DNA of 64,000 bases from positions 5,072,484 through 5,136,483 of the forward strand of contig NC_092564.1 in assembly GCF_037975245.1 (NCBI RefSeq). The letters are read 5' to 3'. A program made the translations under genes and the position numbers. This document shows positions 12,446 to 23,509 of the stretch, one piece after another. Below the pieces are notes generated by a model. It was not told where the DNA came from and did not search any database. It saw only the letters and a program-made list of their open reading frames with translations. This DNA comes from Apostichopus japonicus. Its lineage: Eukaryota; Echinodermata; Holothuroidea; Aspidochirotida; Stichopodidae. How positions within the stretch are numbered: position 1 is the stretch's first letter; every line of letters starts with the position of its first letter.

Positions 12446-13010
12446 TCAAGAGTACTGTATGTGTAAAACATAACGGTATCTTTCTTTCAAGTCACAGACT
12501 TCCCTCTTTGGAAGGCGATTTTTATGGGTTAAATTTAAGTCCCAGAACATTAAGGAATGGAAAGAAACTGATGGTGTGTATGGCTGCTTATTTCTTCCTT
12601 GGCCACAGTCTAGCAGTTTCCAGTCTCCAGTCCAGGATCCCTTCATCCAATGTAAAATAACCTCATCCTTTTAAATTTTAGTGACTTCTCCAAAGTATGG
12701 TCGTGTGCTTGAATCAATGAGGTTTACGGCTGCTATATTCCCAACTTGAATATAGTCAGATACTTCAATAACTTCTTTAGCAAAGTTATAACATTTATAT
12801 ATATCACCACTCTGAAGATCTTCAACTCTAAAAGCAAGGAGCAGAAGGGCAGAAGGACAGAAGATAGCGGTTCTTATTCTCCCTGTAACAATTATCCATT
12901 TGCAAAAACAGATCCTTCCCAAGAGTATCCTTGTGCTTCACTAGTGTCCACAAATTGCATGTAATGGTCATGTTTGAATCATGTTGGATATGCTTCAGAT
13001 CAGTCATAAC
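12446..13010 (-). pseudogene. Transposase-like pseudogene, C-terminal part (DUF7869 type)
   Basis: On the minus strand, 13,007 down to about 12,840 reads DLKHIQHDSN ... LFLQMDNCYRENKNRY, resembling the DDE-like core of the DUF7869 transposase-like proteins common in marine invertebrates. After a frameshift, a second frame runs to 12,446. It includes YIQVGNIAAVNL and RPYFGEVTKI, one TAA stop, and a Trp-containing stretch like the C-terminus of those proteins. The upstream part of the same gene lies at 14,842-15,830 on the same strand, separated by an inserted element E. Stops, a frameshift and a gap make it non-functional. Family placement rests on remembered motif style. Confidence 0.6.
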
Positions 13011-13184
13011 ATATATGCAAACTTGTCACATGGACCTTTAGTGTGAATTAGGACACCTGAAAAGAAAGAGAAGAATGAATATATACTAATTCATTGACAT
13101 GTATGATAAAGAGGTTGTTATTACTTGTTTTCTGCTATTAAATAAAGTTTGATAATTAACCTACTATGTGCTTTAACAAACAAA

Positions 13185-14402
13185 AACTAGAGCACCAATG
13201 GTGCAGAAGCTCATACCTTTTCGAGCTTAAAAATGTAGGGCCCACAAAACTTTATGGCCCACCAAATTTCAGGCCATTTTTCAGATTCCACCAATTTTGG
13301 GCCCATGAGAGATAACCCCCACCCTCCCCCCTCCGTTAGCAGAATCCTGGCCACACCACTGGCTATAATTCCTATTTTCCCCCTTTAAATCCTATTTTAC
13401 CCACTCTCTCGAACAATACCACTGACCTACCCTATTAAACTTTCTCCCCTCTACCTGAGCAGACCTGAAGCACTCCTTGCCAAAATTTTGGCTGGCTGCC
13501 TATATACTGTACCTCAGGCTCAAAGACTTCTAAGAATCGGCAAGTGCTGATTGGCTATAGGGCTCTCATGCATATAGTTCAACAGTTAATAACAACTCCC
13601 AGTCCTGCTTTAATTCCACTAACAGCTTCTGCAGAGCTTAACCACAAATGTAAACAAACACTGCAGAGACTGGGAGACAAATTAAAGGAGCTTTGGCAAA
13701 AGGTGAAGGCTCAGATTTTTTTAAACAATGGGGATTAATTGTAATTAATTACCTTTTACCAAAAATTATTAGGCATCACCTTATTCATACACAATCCAAC
13801 AATCATCAGTTCAACTTTGAATATGATCCATCAAAATCTTGAGGACATTGAGATATTTGAAAATATTACAAAGAATGACCCCCGATGACCCCCTAAATGA
13901 CATTTGACCTCACTTTTCCGAACACCCCTCGTAACTCTCATCCCGAGGAACGTTGTGACCAAGTTTCATTATAACTGGCCATACACTGTACGAACAGGAG
14001 CAATTTGAAAATATAGGGCGGCGGCCCGGGCCACAAAAGACCCCTAATTGATCTTTGATCTCAAATTCATGAACACCCTGAAGGTAAAACTTCCATAGTA
14101 CTATCGTGACAAATCCTCAACATTGTACCATGGAATCTGTAGGAGAAGAAGCATTTTGCGTATTTCCACAAAATGGCCCATTACAGCCTACAGGTGACCT
14201 TTGACCCCAAATTTCGGACCATCTCTGATGGCCCTATACCCAATGGTCCTTGTGTCCAAGTTTCATGAAATTACATCAAACACTGTGCGAGTGGGAGCTG
14301 CTTTACCAATTGTTGACGGATAGAGTGATAGAGTGATAGAATGATAGAGTGATAGACGCCGCACTGTAACAATAGCTCACACCAGCATGCTGGTATGAGC
14401 TA
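13185..14402 (-). mobile_element. Element E, full-length copy, inverted
   Basis: This is the reverse complement of the full copy at 52,595-53,850. On the minus strand it starts with the AGCTCATACC palindrome at 14,402 and ends with a GCACCATTGGTGC hairpin followed by TCTAG at 13,187. It sits inside the transposase-like pseudogene, splitting it. Together with 10,311-11,056 it forms an inverted pair enclosing about 2.1 kb. Confidence 0.85.
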
Positions 14403-14841
14403 AACAAACAGTCACATAATATTTGATGGATACTAAGGCCATTATCTTTATCAGAACAACAATATAAAGAACAGAATTGATTTGACCTCAACCAAAACGA
14501 TAGGAACACTAGACTTCTTGTAACCTTAGGTGTCCATCCTTATACTATTTATGAAGATAATCAAGCTTCCCCTCTTGAGACATTGTGTTGTAAAACAAGG
14601 CATCATACAAACAAACACCCTGTATAAACACCCACACACACATACTGCTCACGCACATACATACATGTACTATACACCAACATGACATCACAAGTTTCAG
14701 TATACTTTATCAATGTCTTCATGCTAGTTAATCAATTTAAAGCTACTAGCTATGAGGAATTTGAAATTTTATTCCCCTTTTCCCATGCAATGTATGCAAC
14801 AATAACTGTCATAAATCCTGCACATTCACAAGATAAAATAA

Positions 14842-15830
14842 TTAGGAATCTTGAACTCTTCTAAAGATTTCCATAAAGTAGTCCTTGGAAATGATGCTTT
14901 GTTCACCAATGCCAATTTCTATCATTTCCTTCTTCATGCGTGCATGGAGAGAAGTCTTTGTGTATGACACTGGAAGGTGCACTTCTGTTTTGTGGGGCAT
15001 GTAATCTCCAATATGTTCAAATAAACAAGCTAGTGCAAATGGAGTTTTTGTTCTCATCCTTTTCTTGCCTTTATTGCCATGAATTGCATTTTTCTTGCCA
15101 ACTTGAAATTATTTCAGACAATCTTTGAATAACTTGCTACTAATACCAAAGAACATACAAAATGCTTTCTCACATACAATCTTCCCACAAATTACATAAA
15201 TAGAACAAGATTTGTCTCAGGTGTGACATGATCTTTCCTGATGAATCCAAATCTTGTCCAGAGTGAATTGCTTTAGCTAAGTTTCCCTCACTTCACTGAC
15301 CTCTAGAAAAGACTGTTCTAGGTCATCGTAAGAAAGTGATTTGATACAGCTACCATCACAGCAATCAGATGGGAACATAGGCAGTGGATCAATGCTTGAT
15401 TGCGTCTCCTTCGTTTTTTCTCACTCCTGGTGAAAAAAAAGGTTTTGATCACATGAAGAAATTGATGCAGAAAATTCTCTGGCAATACCAAAGCTACTGC
15501 TACTACTTCCATTTGAACTTATGTCAAGGTACAACCGCAGCGAATCATTTGTTGTATCTGGAGAAATAGTACTGATGTTGTGACTCACAGTGACTGCCCC
15601 ATTCAAACGACAGTGAAAGTTTTGTTTTAGTATGATTATTTAAAGTTGGTTCCTCTTCCAAATTTTCCATTTCATTATCCATGCTCACGTTCCTTTTAAG
15701 TGTATTAGGTAGGGATGTATTTCCCTTGCTTTAGTGTGGAGATGAGAAAAGAGTTGGCTCAATGTCCAATTTGTCGGGATCATCCTCTTTACATTCTGAC
15801 AGAAAACTGGTAATTTGTTCAAATTTGTAA
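14842..15830 (-). pseudogene. Transposase-like pseudogene, N-terminal part (DUF7869 type)
   Basis: The minus strand holds one frame from 15,606 to 14,842 interrupted only by in-frame stops. It includes CCDGSCIKSLSYDDLEQSF, VCEKAFCMFFGISSK, IHGNKGKKR, EVHLPVSYTKT and GEQSIISKDYF. This order (Cys-rich patch, then a GIS segment, then HGN, then LP..TK, then S...F) matches transposon-encoded proteins that end in a DUF7869 DDE-like domain. A further protein-like stretch (MDNEMENLEEEPTL) lies upstream in another frame near 15,680, implying a frameshift. At least four stop codons show it is dead. The matching C-terminal part is at 12,446-13,010. Confidence 0.6.
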
Positions 15831-15979
15831 GGTTTCCTTCACACATTTTGTTTCCCATGTAAGTGGAGCACAATGACAAATGAGCACAACTAAACCTTCA
15901 TTTACTCAGCTGCACACCACAATAATATGAGCCATGAATGTGAAACAGTATCCAAAGGCATGCATTGAAAGAGTAAGTC

Positions 15980-16021
15980 CTCAGAGCAGGGAGTTTTTCC
16001 ATAACCACTCCCTGCTCAGAG
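15980..16021. repeat. Short hairpin repeat with GGGAGT / ACTCCC arms
   Basis: Near-palindromic arms CTCAGAGCAGGGAGT and ACTCCCTGCTCAGAG flank the loop TTTTCCATAACC. It is one of several related hairpins in the window (16,507; 42,225; half-copies at 16,612, 22,489 and 39,089). Confidence 0.7.
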
Positions 16022-16506
16022 CATGACCACTGCTCAACAGTTAAATCTGTTCTTGGACTTGTGCTTTTATACAAGATCCAGATCAGATCCTCTGATTTTA
16101 TCAGACGATCATCTCTCCACGGGGTAAACTGATGCATTGATCCAGTCGCATTTTTACTCGAGCCGTACTATGGATCTGATCCTTGCCCGGGCCGGTAAAA
16201 AATTCGGATTGGAAATGTGTCATTCGCAGCCGGAAATCGCGTACTAGTAGTACATTTGGTTCAAAACTTTCGTTTTCAAGGTTCATAGCCTAGAGTGACA
16301 ATGCTAAGTAAGATTCATAGGTCAGTTATGATTATTATATTGTATTGTATCGACGATGGTCAGGAATTCAGGATGCAAGCTTTTTACGAAAAACACCCGA
16401 TTTCGAAGAAGAGTTGACGATAAAAATCGTGTCAGTATGGACGCTAGCAACAAGTGTAGAATTTAAAACGATAGGCTCAATATTCGGAGTTGCCCTGGGA
16501 CAGGGA

Positions 16507-16555
16507 GTACAACCAGGGAGTTGTTGTTTTTCCATAACAACTCCCTGGTACAACG
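16507..16555. repeat. Short hairpin repeat with CCAGGGAGTTGTT arms
   Basis: Arms ACCAGGGAGTTGTT and AACAACTCCCTGGT pair perfectly around a short T-rich loop that includes TTTTTCC. Another half-copy, ACCAGGGAGTTGT, follows at 16,612. Confidence 0.75.
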
Positions 16556-16711
16556 TATGTGTCATAACACACGATGTTTTTGTGCGATTACACTTACAGT
16601 ATCTACTGTACTACCAGGGAGTTGTAATGGGTTGCGGCACAGCTGATCTGCCAATCACTTAAAACTAGTACGGTGTGGCCAAAGGTCATTTACGGTTAGC
16701 ATAATAATAAT

Positions 16712-17215
16712 CAGGGTTACCAGCGACAAGTAACAAAAAAACGTTAGATTTGCCAAAATAAAACCCCAGAAAACGCTAGATAATCAGTTTCACTCACTTG
16801 TTATGTGTTGTTTTCAATAATTCGTTGACTGTTCGTTGCACTGATTCATATCATAGGCAGTCTAGTGATTATTTTAACAAGTTAAAACGGTTAATAACAA
16901 TCAGGAAATAATACAAGAAAATTAACTGTGGATTTTACAAAAATACTGATTCAGTCCTAATGAAAAACCCAAGTATGAAAAAGCCATTAATATTAAAACA
17001 GTTCACGCGGTATTATAGTGTAAAAGCCACGGAAGCCTATAAATATATTTTATTGGGTTGCCAAGTGGTAATTTGGTCTCAGAGTTTCAGAAAACAAAGT
17101 AATTATTTTGTGAATTACCGATTTGGTGCGATTTTTTATAAAACGTATGCTGGAATCCTAGAAAGGTGAAAAAATACGCTAGATCTATCGTGTGAAAAGG
17201 CTAACGCTGGTAACC
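16712..17215. mobile_element. Probable short DNA transposon with GGTTACCAGCG ends
   Basis: The left end CAGGGTTACCAGCG and the reverse complement of the right end (GGTTACCAGCGTTAGCC) share the inverted repeat GGTTACCAGCG. The interior is about 500 bases and AT-rich. I do not find a matching target-site duplication, so the boundaries and class are uncertain. Confidence 0.4.
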
Positions 17216-18529
17216 TTTATAAGAGTACTGTAGTAGACTTGTTTAGTTGTACTGTGTAAAAATATGCACTATGCGTAGTTCTCATCAGTATTACTTGTCA
17301 AACACACATGCATGCCTATAGTCTTATTTGTGTTAGGTTAGCCTTTCTGTAGAAGTATTCATTTGTGGTTTACATGGATACATTTGGAAAATGTCGCTTT
17401 CACTTGTTTGTAAACAGTAGCACGGTGGGATATGGGGGCATAGAGATTTTCCCACATCGATGCTAACCCCAGCTCCCAACGACTTTGCTGATCCTATATA
17501 AACAACGGTCGACCTGACCACCCCCCCCCCCTCCCCACCCAAAAAAAATAGCTGCATGCTTGTAAGATAAATTATGGTATATTTTTTCAGCCAGCTTGTG
17601 ATCATAACATTAAAATCACTTGCTATAAAGAATATCATTATATCCCCACCCCCCCCCCGCCTCACCCATACACAAACACATACACATTTCTGTTGCGACA
17701 AGTCCATTACAATATAGTCCTAGCCTACGGCGCTCAACCCTCCGATTTTCTACAGCCATAGCTATTTTCACTTAATTAATCGCACTAACATTGACAATAC
17801 ATTTAAAGCCTCCTAATGTGGCAAAATACATCAAACTTCCATGATAATTTTGGAAAACAGTAAAATGCTTGTGTCTAATTGATAGGGTTATTTTAATTTT
17901 GTTTGGAATATTATTATACAAATTTACCAATTTACTCTGTGCATTGTGATCAACTCCTAGCTGAATCATGTTACTATATAAAGGAAAATACCTAGTCTCC
18001 AACAAAAGAGGGAAAAAACACATTTTAGCAACAAAATGGAATAGAGGGCGTACTTTTTTGCGACGTGGAAAACACACATATCTGTGGATCTAAAGGTGTT
18101 ACAAAATCCTCCTTTACATATGTCATTGTCATTAACACAATTAAAAAGATGGGTAAAATTCAAGGTCATATGTATCAATTTGAGAAAAATATCATGTATA
18201 CATTTTACAACCAAAATTTTTTATTCGCCGACTCTAGGCATATACTCTCATTTAGGATTTGTTCACATTCAGCACTTCTTATTGATTAATATTTTCGGAA
18301 ATAAGATTGGAAACTGATATGCAGAAGTTACACACAAAATCTATCACATTTAGGGTTGAGGATCTCGCCACCACCTATAGTTAGTGATGTATTGCATTCG
18401 TATAGATTATGCCCGCACGTCATTGGGGTTTAAATTTTGTAATTTTGTGTGAATAATATGTGATACGGAAAAACAGATGTACTTCGGGTTCTTCATCCAT
18501 CATTACTGTCCTCTTTCATGGAGTACAGG
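17216..18529. other. Unassigned sequence, no gene recognised
   Basis: Contains two C-rich tracts (about 17,520-17,540 and 17,646-17,662) and otherwise AT-rich sequence. Minus-strand open frames near 17,772-18,214 overlap in different frames and resemble no family I know. Confidence 0.5.
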
Positions 18530-18862
18530 TGGGGGGGGGGCACATCACTTACTTATGGAGGCACAATGTGTATTGTTAAATGCCGTCCTGGGGGAGGGGT
18601 GATAGGGGAGAGTTCTCCCTTCCACTTTGTGAAGTTTGGATCAATTTTAAGGGTCCTCAGATGCAATCTGGTGCTATATTTAGCAACTTGAAGTAATTTT
18701 CGGGCTTGCATCTGTCCAATATTGATGTTTTTAATTTAGGCAAATAAAGTTTTTTGTCTGAGTATTTTTTTTAACACTACCACCGCATCTGAAGGGGAAG
18801 GGCACCTGGGGGCACGATTTTTTTCAGGCCCCAGCCCCCCCCCCCTTTGGCGACGCCACTGA
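18530..18862. mobile_element. Relative of the copy A hAT MITE
   Basis: It is bounded by poly-G and poly-C runs and ends GGCGACGCCACTG, whose reverse complement CAGTGGCGTCGCC is a hAT-style end. The interior contains CAGATGCAATCTGGTGC, the reverse of a segment in the MITE at 7,884-8,251. I could not place a matching target-site duplication on the left. Confidence 0.5.
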
Positions 18863-19663
18863 TGGGAACGTCAATGGTACTTAATGGTAACGGGTTTCTT
18901 ACTATCATAGGAGGCACCCCATACTATAGCCCATCTATCAACACGGGAAAAAGACATTACGATTAACATATATACATAGACAACATATGTACTGCACGCA
19001 GCCGCGTACACTACACATATACATATCGGTTAACATGCATGTGTGACAGTAACTTTATTGTGCCCACGCTTAGGCATTGTGCCCACGCTTGACTGAGAAA
19101 GTATGACTGAAATATAGTAGTCTTCACAGAAACTGTTTGAAAATTAAGCGATTTAGAAGGCATTAAAACCCAATACAAACGAGTAGACCCTTTAGGAACT
19201 GCACTATTTTAGAAGCCTATATATTACAAACTTTCTTGAATCCTCTTTCCGACCCCCCCCCCCCCCCGCGCCTCTTTATTTTTCAAAGGTGTTGCATACG
19301 GGGAAGTTTTGGTCTCCAGTTAGGTTCAAACCTTGTTATATGCAACTACAATAGGTTATTTCGAAGGCTTAAAGTTATGATGTAAGTTGGCCCCATATAT
19401 GCCACATATTAAAATATGGTCACCTTTGGGTAAAATTCTTAAACCGTTTGATCACCATCTAGGAGGAATTTTACCTCACTGGGAAATTCAGTCATCTAGA
19501 TGCCTATGACATACCGATCTTGAGAGACATTTACATATTGGTATACGTTGTCGTACAGTGTATCCGTGTCGGTTTCTTGAAAAATATACGAACTCAGAAG
19601 TTCAATGGTAATGCAGGACACTGCGAGTTTCGCCCGTGTATTATTCGACGTGCCGTGTGTATA
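18863..19663. other. Unassigned sequence, no gene recognised
   Basis: AT-rich with one C-run near 19,252-19,267. No exon with splice sites, RNA gene or tandem array was recognised. Confidence 0.5.
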
Positions 19664-19671
19664 CGTACACT

Positions 19672-20975
19672 CAGGGACGTCGCTAGAGGGGTGGGGGTGT
19701 CTCACATCCCACCCCCAATCTTTGTAAAACTGATGATAGTTGGAAAATTTGAGTGCGACAGTTCGAATTTCCGACTGTCTCACTCTAATTTTTCCGACTG
19801 TCGCACTCTAATTTCATATATTCTTGTAATTTGTGAGTGACCTACAATTTTCGGTCAAATTGACCTTTAATCAGTCATATTTACCACGTTTTCCTTGTCA
19901 CATTTAGAAATTGTATCTTGCGATCTTTATACTCCACCATACAAAACTTCCTGTGATTTTGAATACTGTAAAAAAAATGCCTAATAAAACTACTGTACAA
20001 CGTATACGATAAAAACGTTCAATGCTTATCTACGGAAGCTTTAAAATGCCATCAAGATGAGAAAAACTTTGCCCCATAGGGTGAAATTTTTCAGTAAATT
20101 GTTTAGATAACAAGAAAAATCTTATAAAAAAAAATGTTGGATTGCTTAGTTGCTTTAACTGAGCAATTGAACAATTTTCTACAAAATGTTTAATTGACAA
20201 CTTATCATATCTCGTGAATTGGACATTTTGCTGCAAAATGTTCAGTTGTTCACTTCATTTCATCTGAGCAATTGAAAAATTTTCTGCAAAATGTTTAATT
20301 GACAACATATCTTATCTCGTCAATTGGACTTTTTTTGGCAAAATGTCAATTGTTCACTTCATTCCAATGGAGCAATTGAAAAATTTCTGCAAAATGTTTA
20401 ATTGATAACTTATCGTATCAGTCGTCAACTCAACATTTTTCTGCAAAATGTTTAAGTGTTCATTTCATTCCAAATGCTCAGTTGGAATGATGTGAACAAT
20501 TGAAATTGTTTTCATGCAAGTGATAAATAGCCCCCCCCCCCCAAGAAAATAATATTAAGCGCGCTAGGAAAAAGCACTGTATTTTGGGGTAATTCACTAT
20601 GTCGTCGACTATAATTTGTTGAAAAAAAGGTTTTCCCCTTTGTTACATTAACATAGCTTTTGTAGTTAGTAGTCTATGTAGCCTATCAAGCAGATAACTC
20701 AACTCAGTTGCTTACCCGCTTAACCAGAGTGATTAATACGTTTGTGAAGTGAGGGCCAGTGCTACAAATGTACCGCAAAAAATTCGGAACAAAATTGCAG
20801 TCGCGAAAGATGGGATGTCTGACTAACACTGACCGCATCGTTCACGAGTAGTGCGGGGTGGGGGGGGGGGTACAAGGCAGCAGTCGGAATTTTCTGGCTC
20901 CAAAACCCATCCAGTTGGAATTTCAGCCACTGCATTCCCCCCCCCCCCCAACTTCAGGCCTTAGCTACGTCCCTG
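19672..20975. mobile_element. Non-autonomous hAT element, 1,304 bp
   Basis: A perfect 8-bp duplication CGTACACT flanks it at 19,664-19,671 and 20,976-20,983. The ends CAGGGACGTCGCTAG and, reversed, CAGGGACGTAGCTAA form terminal inverted repeats. The interior has tandem repeats and G/C runs but no transposase frame. Confidence 0.93.
20029..20490. repeat. Internal tandem repeat of the hAT element
   Basis: About three to four diverged units of roughly 115-120 bases share TTCTGCAAAATGTTTAATTG, each followed by a TTATC-type segment. It lies wholly inside the element at 19,672-20,975. Confidence 0.75.
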
Positions 20976-20983
20976 CGTACACT

Positions 20984-21780
20984 CACTTTAAAATTGCAAG
21001 GGACAACCTAAATACCGCTATACAACCCTGTTGAATACTAAAAACATCCTAGTGGGAATGTGTGATAGTGAGTAATGATGTAAAATTTGTTGTACACATA
21101 GGTTAACGTTTCATTTATCTGTTCTTCAGGAATCACACAATAACAGAAATTCAATGATATTTAATGGTAACGGGTCTAAGACTATAGTCAACTATCCCCA
21201 TTCCCTCTTTTGTGGTATGTTATTTACATTTTCTATTGTGTACTTTGCAAAGAGGGCAATTATGTAGGTGAACAGGCTCCCGGTTCCGCTTACGTTTTAG
21301 TAATCACAAATAGTATATTTCGTGATAATTTGATCAGATTCCCCGTTTCCGAACATTTCAATCTTCATAGACATTCTCTCAAAAACTAAAAATGTATTTT
21401 AATTGCCTCGAACTTCAAATTCGCTACTGAACGTAAACGTAAAGAAATCGATTGGATCTTTCGTATTAAGTCACCGTCCTCGACAAAGACTTGGGACCCC
21501 TTAAGTGCCTTAACAACTATCAGTTCTACAAACATGTTATCCGTTCTTTGCTCATTCATCCGCTTCCTGTATAGTCATGGCTTATTTGGTTTTAATTCCA
21601 TCAATGCAACTTACACTTATCTAGCGTCAAACTTTCATGGTGTTAGTATATTTTGTACTTTTCATTCGACTGCCAAGTATTGCTAACGAAGGCCCCAAGG
21701 GGACCGAAATTCTAATATATTTTCTAAAACTTTACTCCTTATTTGTCAATTATGAGTCATATCTTATTTCTCTGGCTTTC
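20984..21780. other. Unassigned sequence, no gene recognised
   Basis: Flank of the hAT element. No supported feature was found here. Confidence 0.5.
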
Positions 21781-21871
<91 letters not shown>

Positions 21872-21882
21872 AAATATATATT

Positions 21883-21930
<48 letters not shown>

Positions 21931-21931
21931 T
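21781..21931. repeat. Compound (ATA)n and (TA)n microsatellite
   Basis: An AATAAT tract of about 36 bases runs into two long TA runs separated by a short TGTATGTATAAATATATATTTATG interruption. Confidence 0.95.
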
Positions 21932-23501
21932 ATCTGCAGCCTTATTTTCAATGAAATGCATCATATATTTGTTTAACGCAGCTTCTTTGTTATTCCCATC
22001 CATCCATACCTATACACGTACATGCATTGCATACATACACTCACGCATGCACACATGCATACACCATGGAGGGAAAACTGTTTTTACCTCCATGGAGGTT
22101 AAACTGTTTTTACCTGCATTTTACCTGGTTTTTTTACCTGTTTTTGACCTCCATGCATACACATACTGGTAGGTATATAAATGATCCTATTCGCCAAACA
22201 CACTGTTTTCATTATTTACAACTATAGTTCTAATTAAAGGCTAAGGCCATGGCATGTCGTCAACTTAAAAAAAACGTTAACCTTCATTTCCTGTGTGAGA
22301 GAACGCAACGTGATAGGAATGATTACGTAATATCATCTTTCTTCGGCCCTCCCGATGTTGACCGCAAACGTGGAGATGTTCAACCAGACTTTGTTGTCTT
22401 TTTTCTACCACAAACATCCGCACTATTATTTGATATCGTAAATTTTCACTGTCGTAGTTGCATACACATACGTATACGTTTGTTAGACCAGGGAGTTGTT
22501 CAGACCACCAACGTATTTATACCCTGACAAGGTTAGACTGCTCATGCACGGAGGCACCAAACGCAAAATCGTAGAGCCGAAGTTGCGAAAAAGTTCGAAA
22601 CGCCTAAATAATAATTTTATAAAATGACGAGACCAAGAAATTGGTGTGTGGCAGAGGAAGACTCAAATTTTTCTTTTTTCGGACTTGTCCGGACTCTACT
22701 TTTGGAACCAAAGAGCCCTTGTCACCAATTACATGAAGATTCGAAATATACCGCCGATCCCAAACAGCATTAAGGTGAGGAAAATTTTTGGACTTATTTC
22801 CGTATAATGAAATATATTTGTGTTAAGAATAACCAAGTGGAGTTTTTGGTTCTTGCATGTATATGGGTATATGCTTTTAAAATAAATTGAAAGTGCATAG
22901 CCAATCGCCCCAAATCATAGCACGCTAAAATTGCTAGGCGTTTTCAAAAAGTACTTTCCTGGAAGCATTCACTCTCCATTTGTTCTCAAATATTCTAAAT
23001 GAACACCCAAAGCCATTCTTACCAAGGAAGTGATACTTCCCATGTTCGTACACTACTTGCAAGTACAACTTTCTCAGACAAATTATTCCATAACCCTCTG
23101 AGAATAAAAAGGAGTTTTGACAAATATATGGTACTTATAACTTCTGGAGTTTAAGACATTGATCTCTGGTAATTCTGCTTGGCAAACCTGAAAAGGTCAG
23201 TGAAGGATAAAATGCCTAAACCATACCATTCTTGAAAACCCGAATCAAGCACGTAATTAACCGACCTATAACCTCCATTGTGGTGGGTTAACTGTCAGAA
23301 TGCACATTATCAGTGTTTTTTATCTTCATACAGAACTGACATCAACAGTGAATACTATTGTTCTCTGACTCGAGTCAAAGGACGCTTGAACCGCGTTGTG
23401 CTAATGTAACTGCCAAGCGTAACTTATTTGTGATTGCAGGTGTCCAACCGCAGTGTAGACAAGCATTTAACGTTATACCTTGAATTCGAACTTCTTCATG
23501 A
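21932..23501. other. Unassigned sequence, no gene recognised
   Basis: Contains a small CCATGGAGG/CCTCCATGG palindromic patch near 22,063-22,100 and a half-copy of the ACCAGGGAGTTGT motif at 22,489. A 92-codon frame at 22,249 has no supporting features. Confidence 0.5.
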
Positions 23502-23509
23502 TCTGTCGT

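Noticed and set aside
17772-18214. Overlapping minus-strand frames suggestive of a retrotransposon tail
   Set aside because: No reverse-transcriptase or endonuclease motif could be identified; frames overlap and contain many stops.
22249-22527. A 92-codon frame
   Set aside because: No family resemblance, no splice support, and it contains a half-copy of the dispersed GGGAGTTGT motif.
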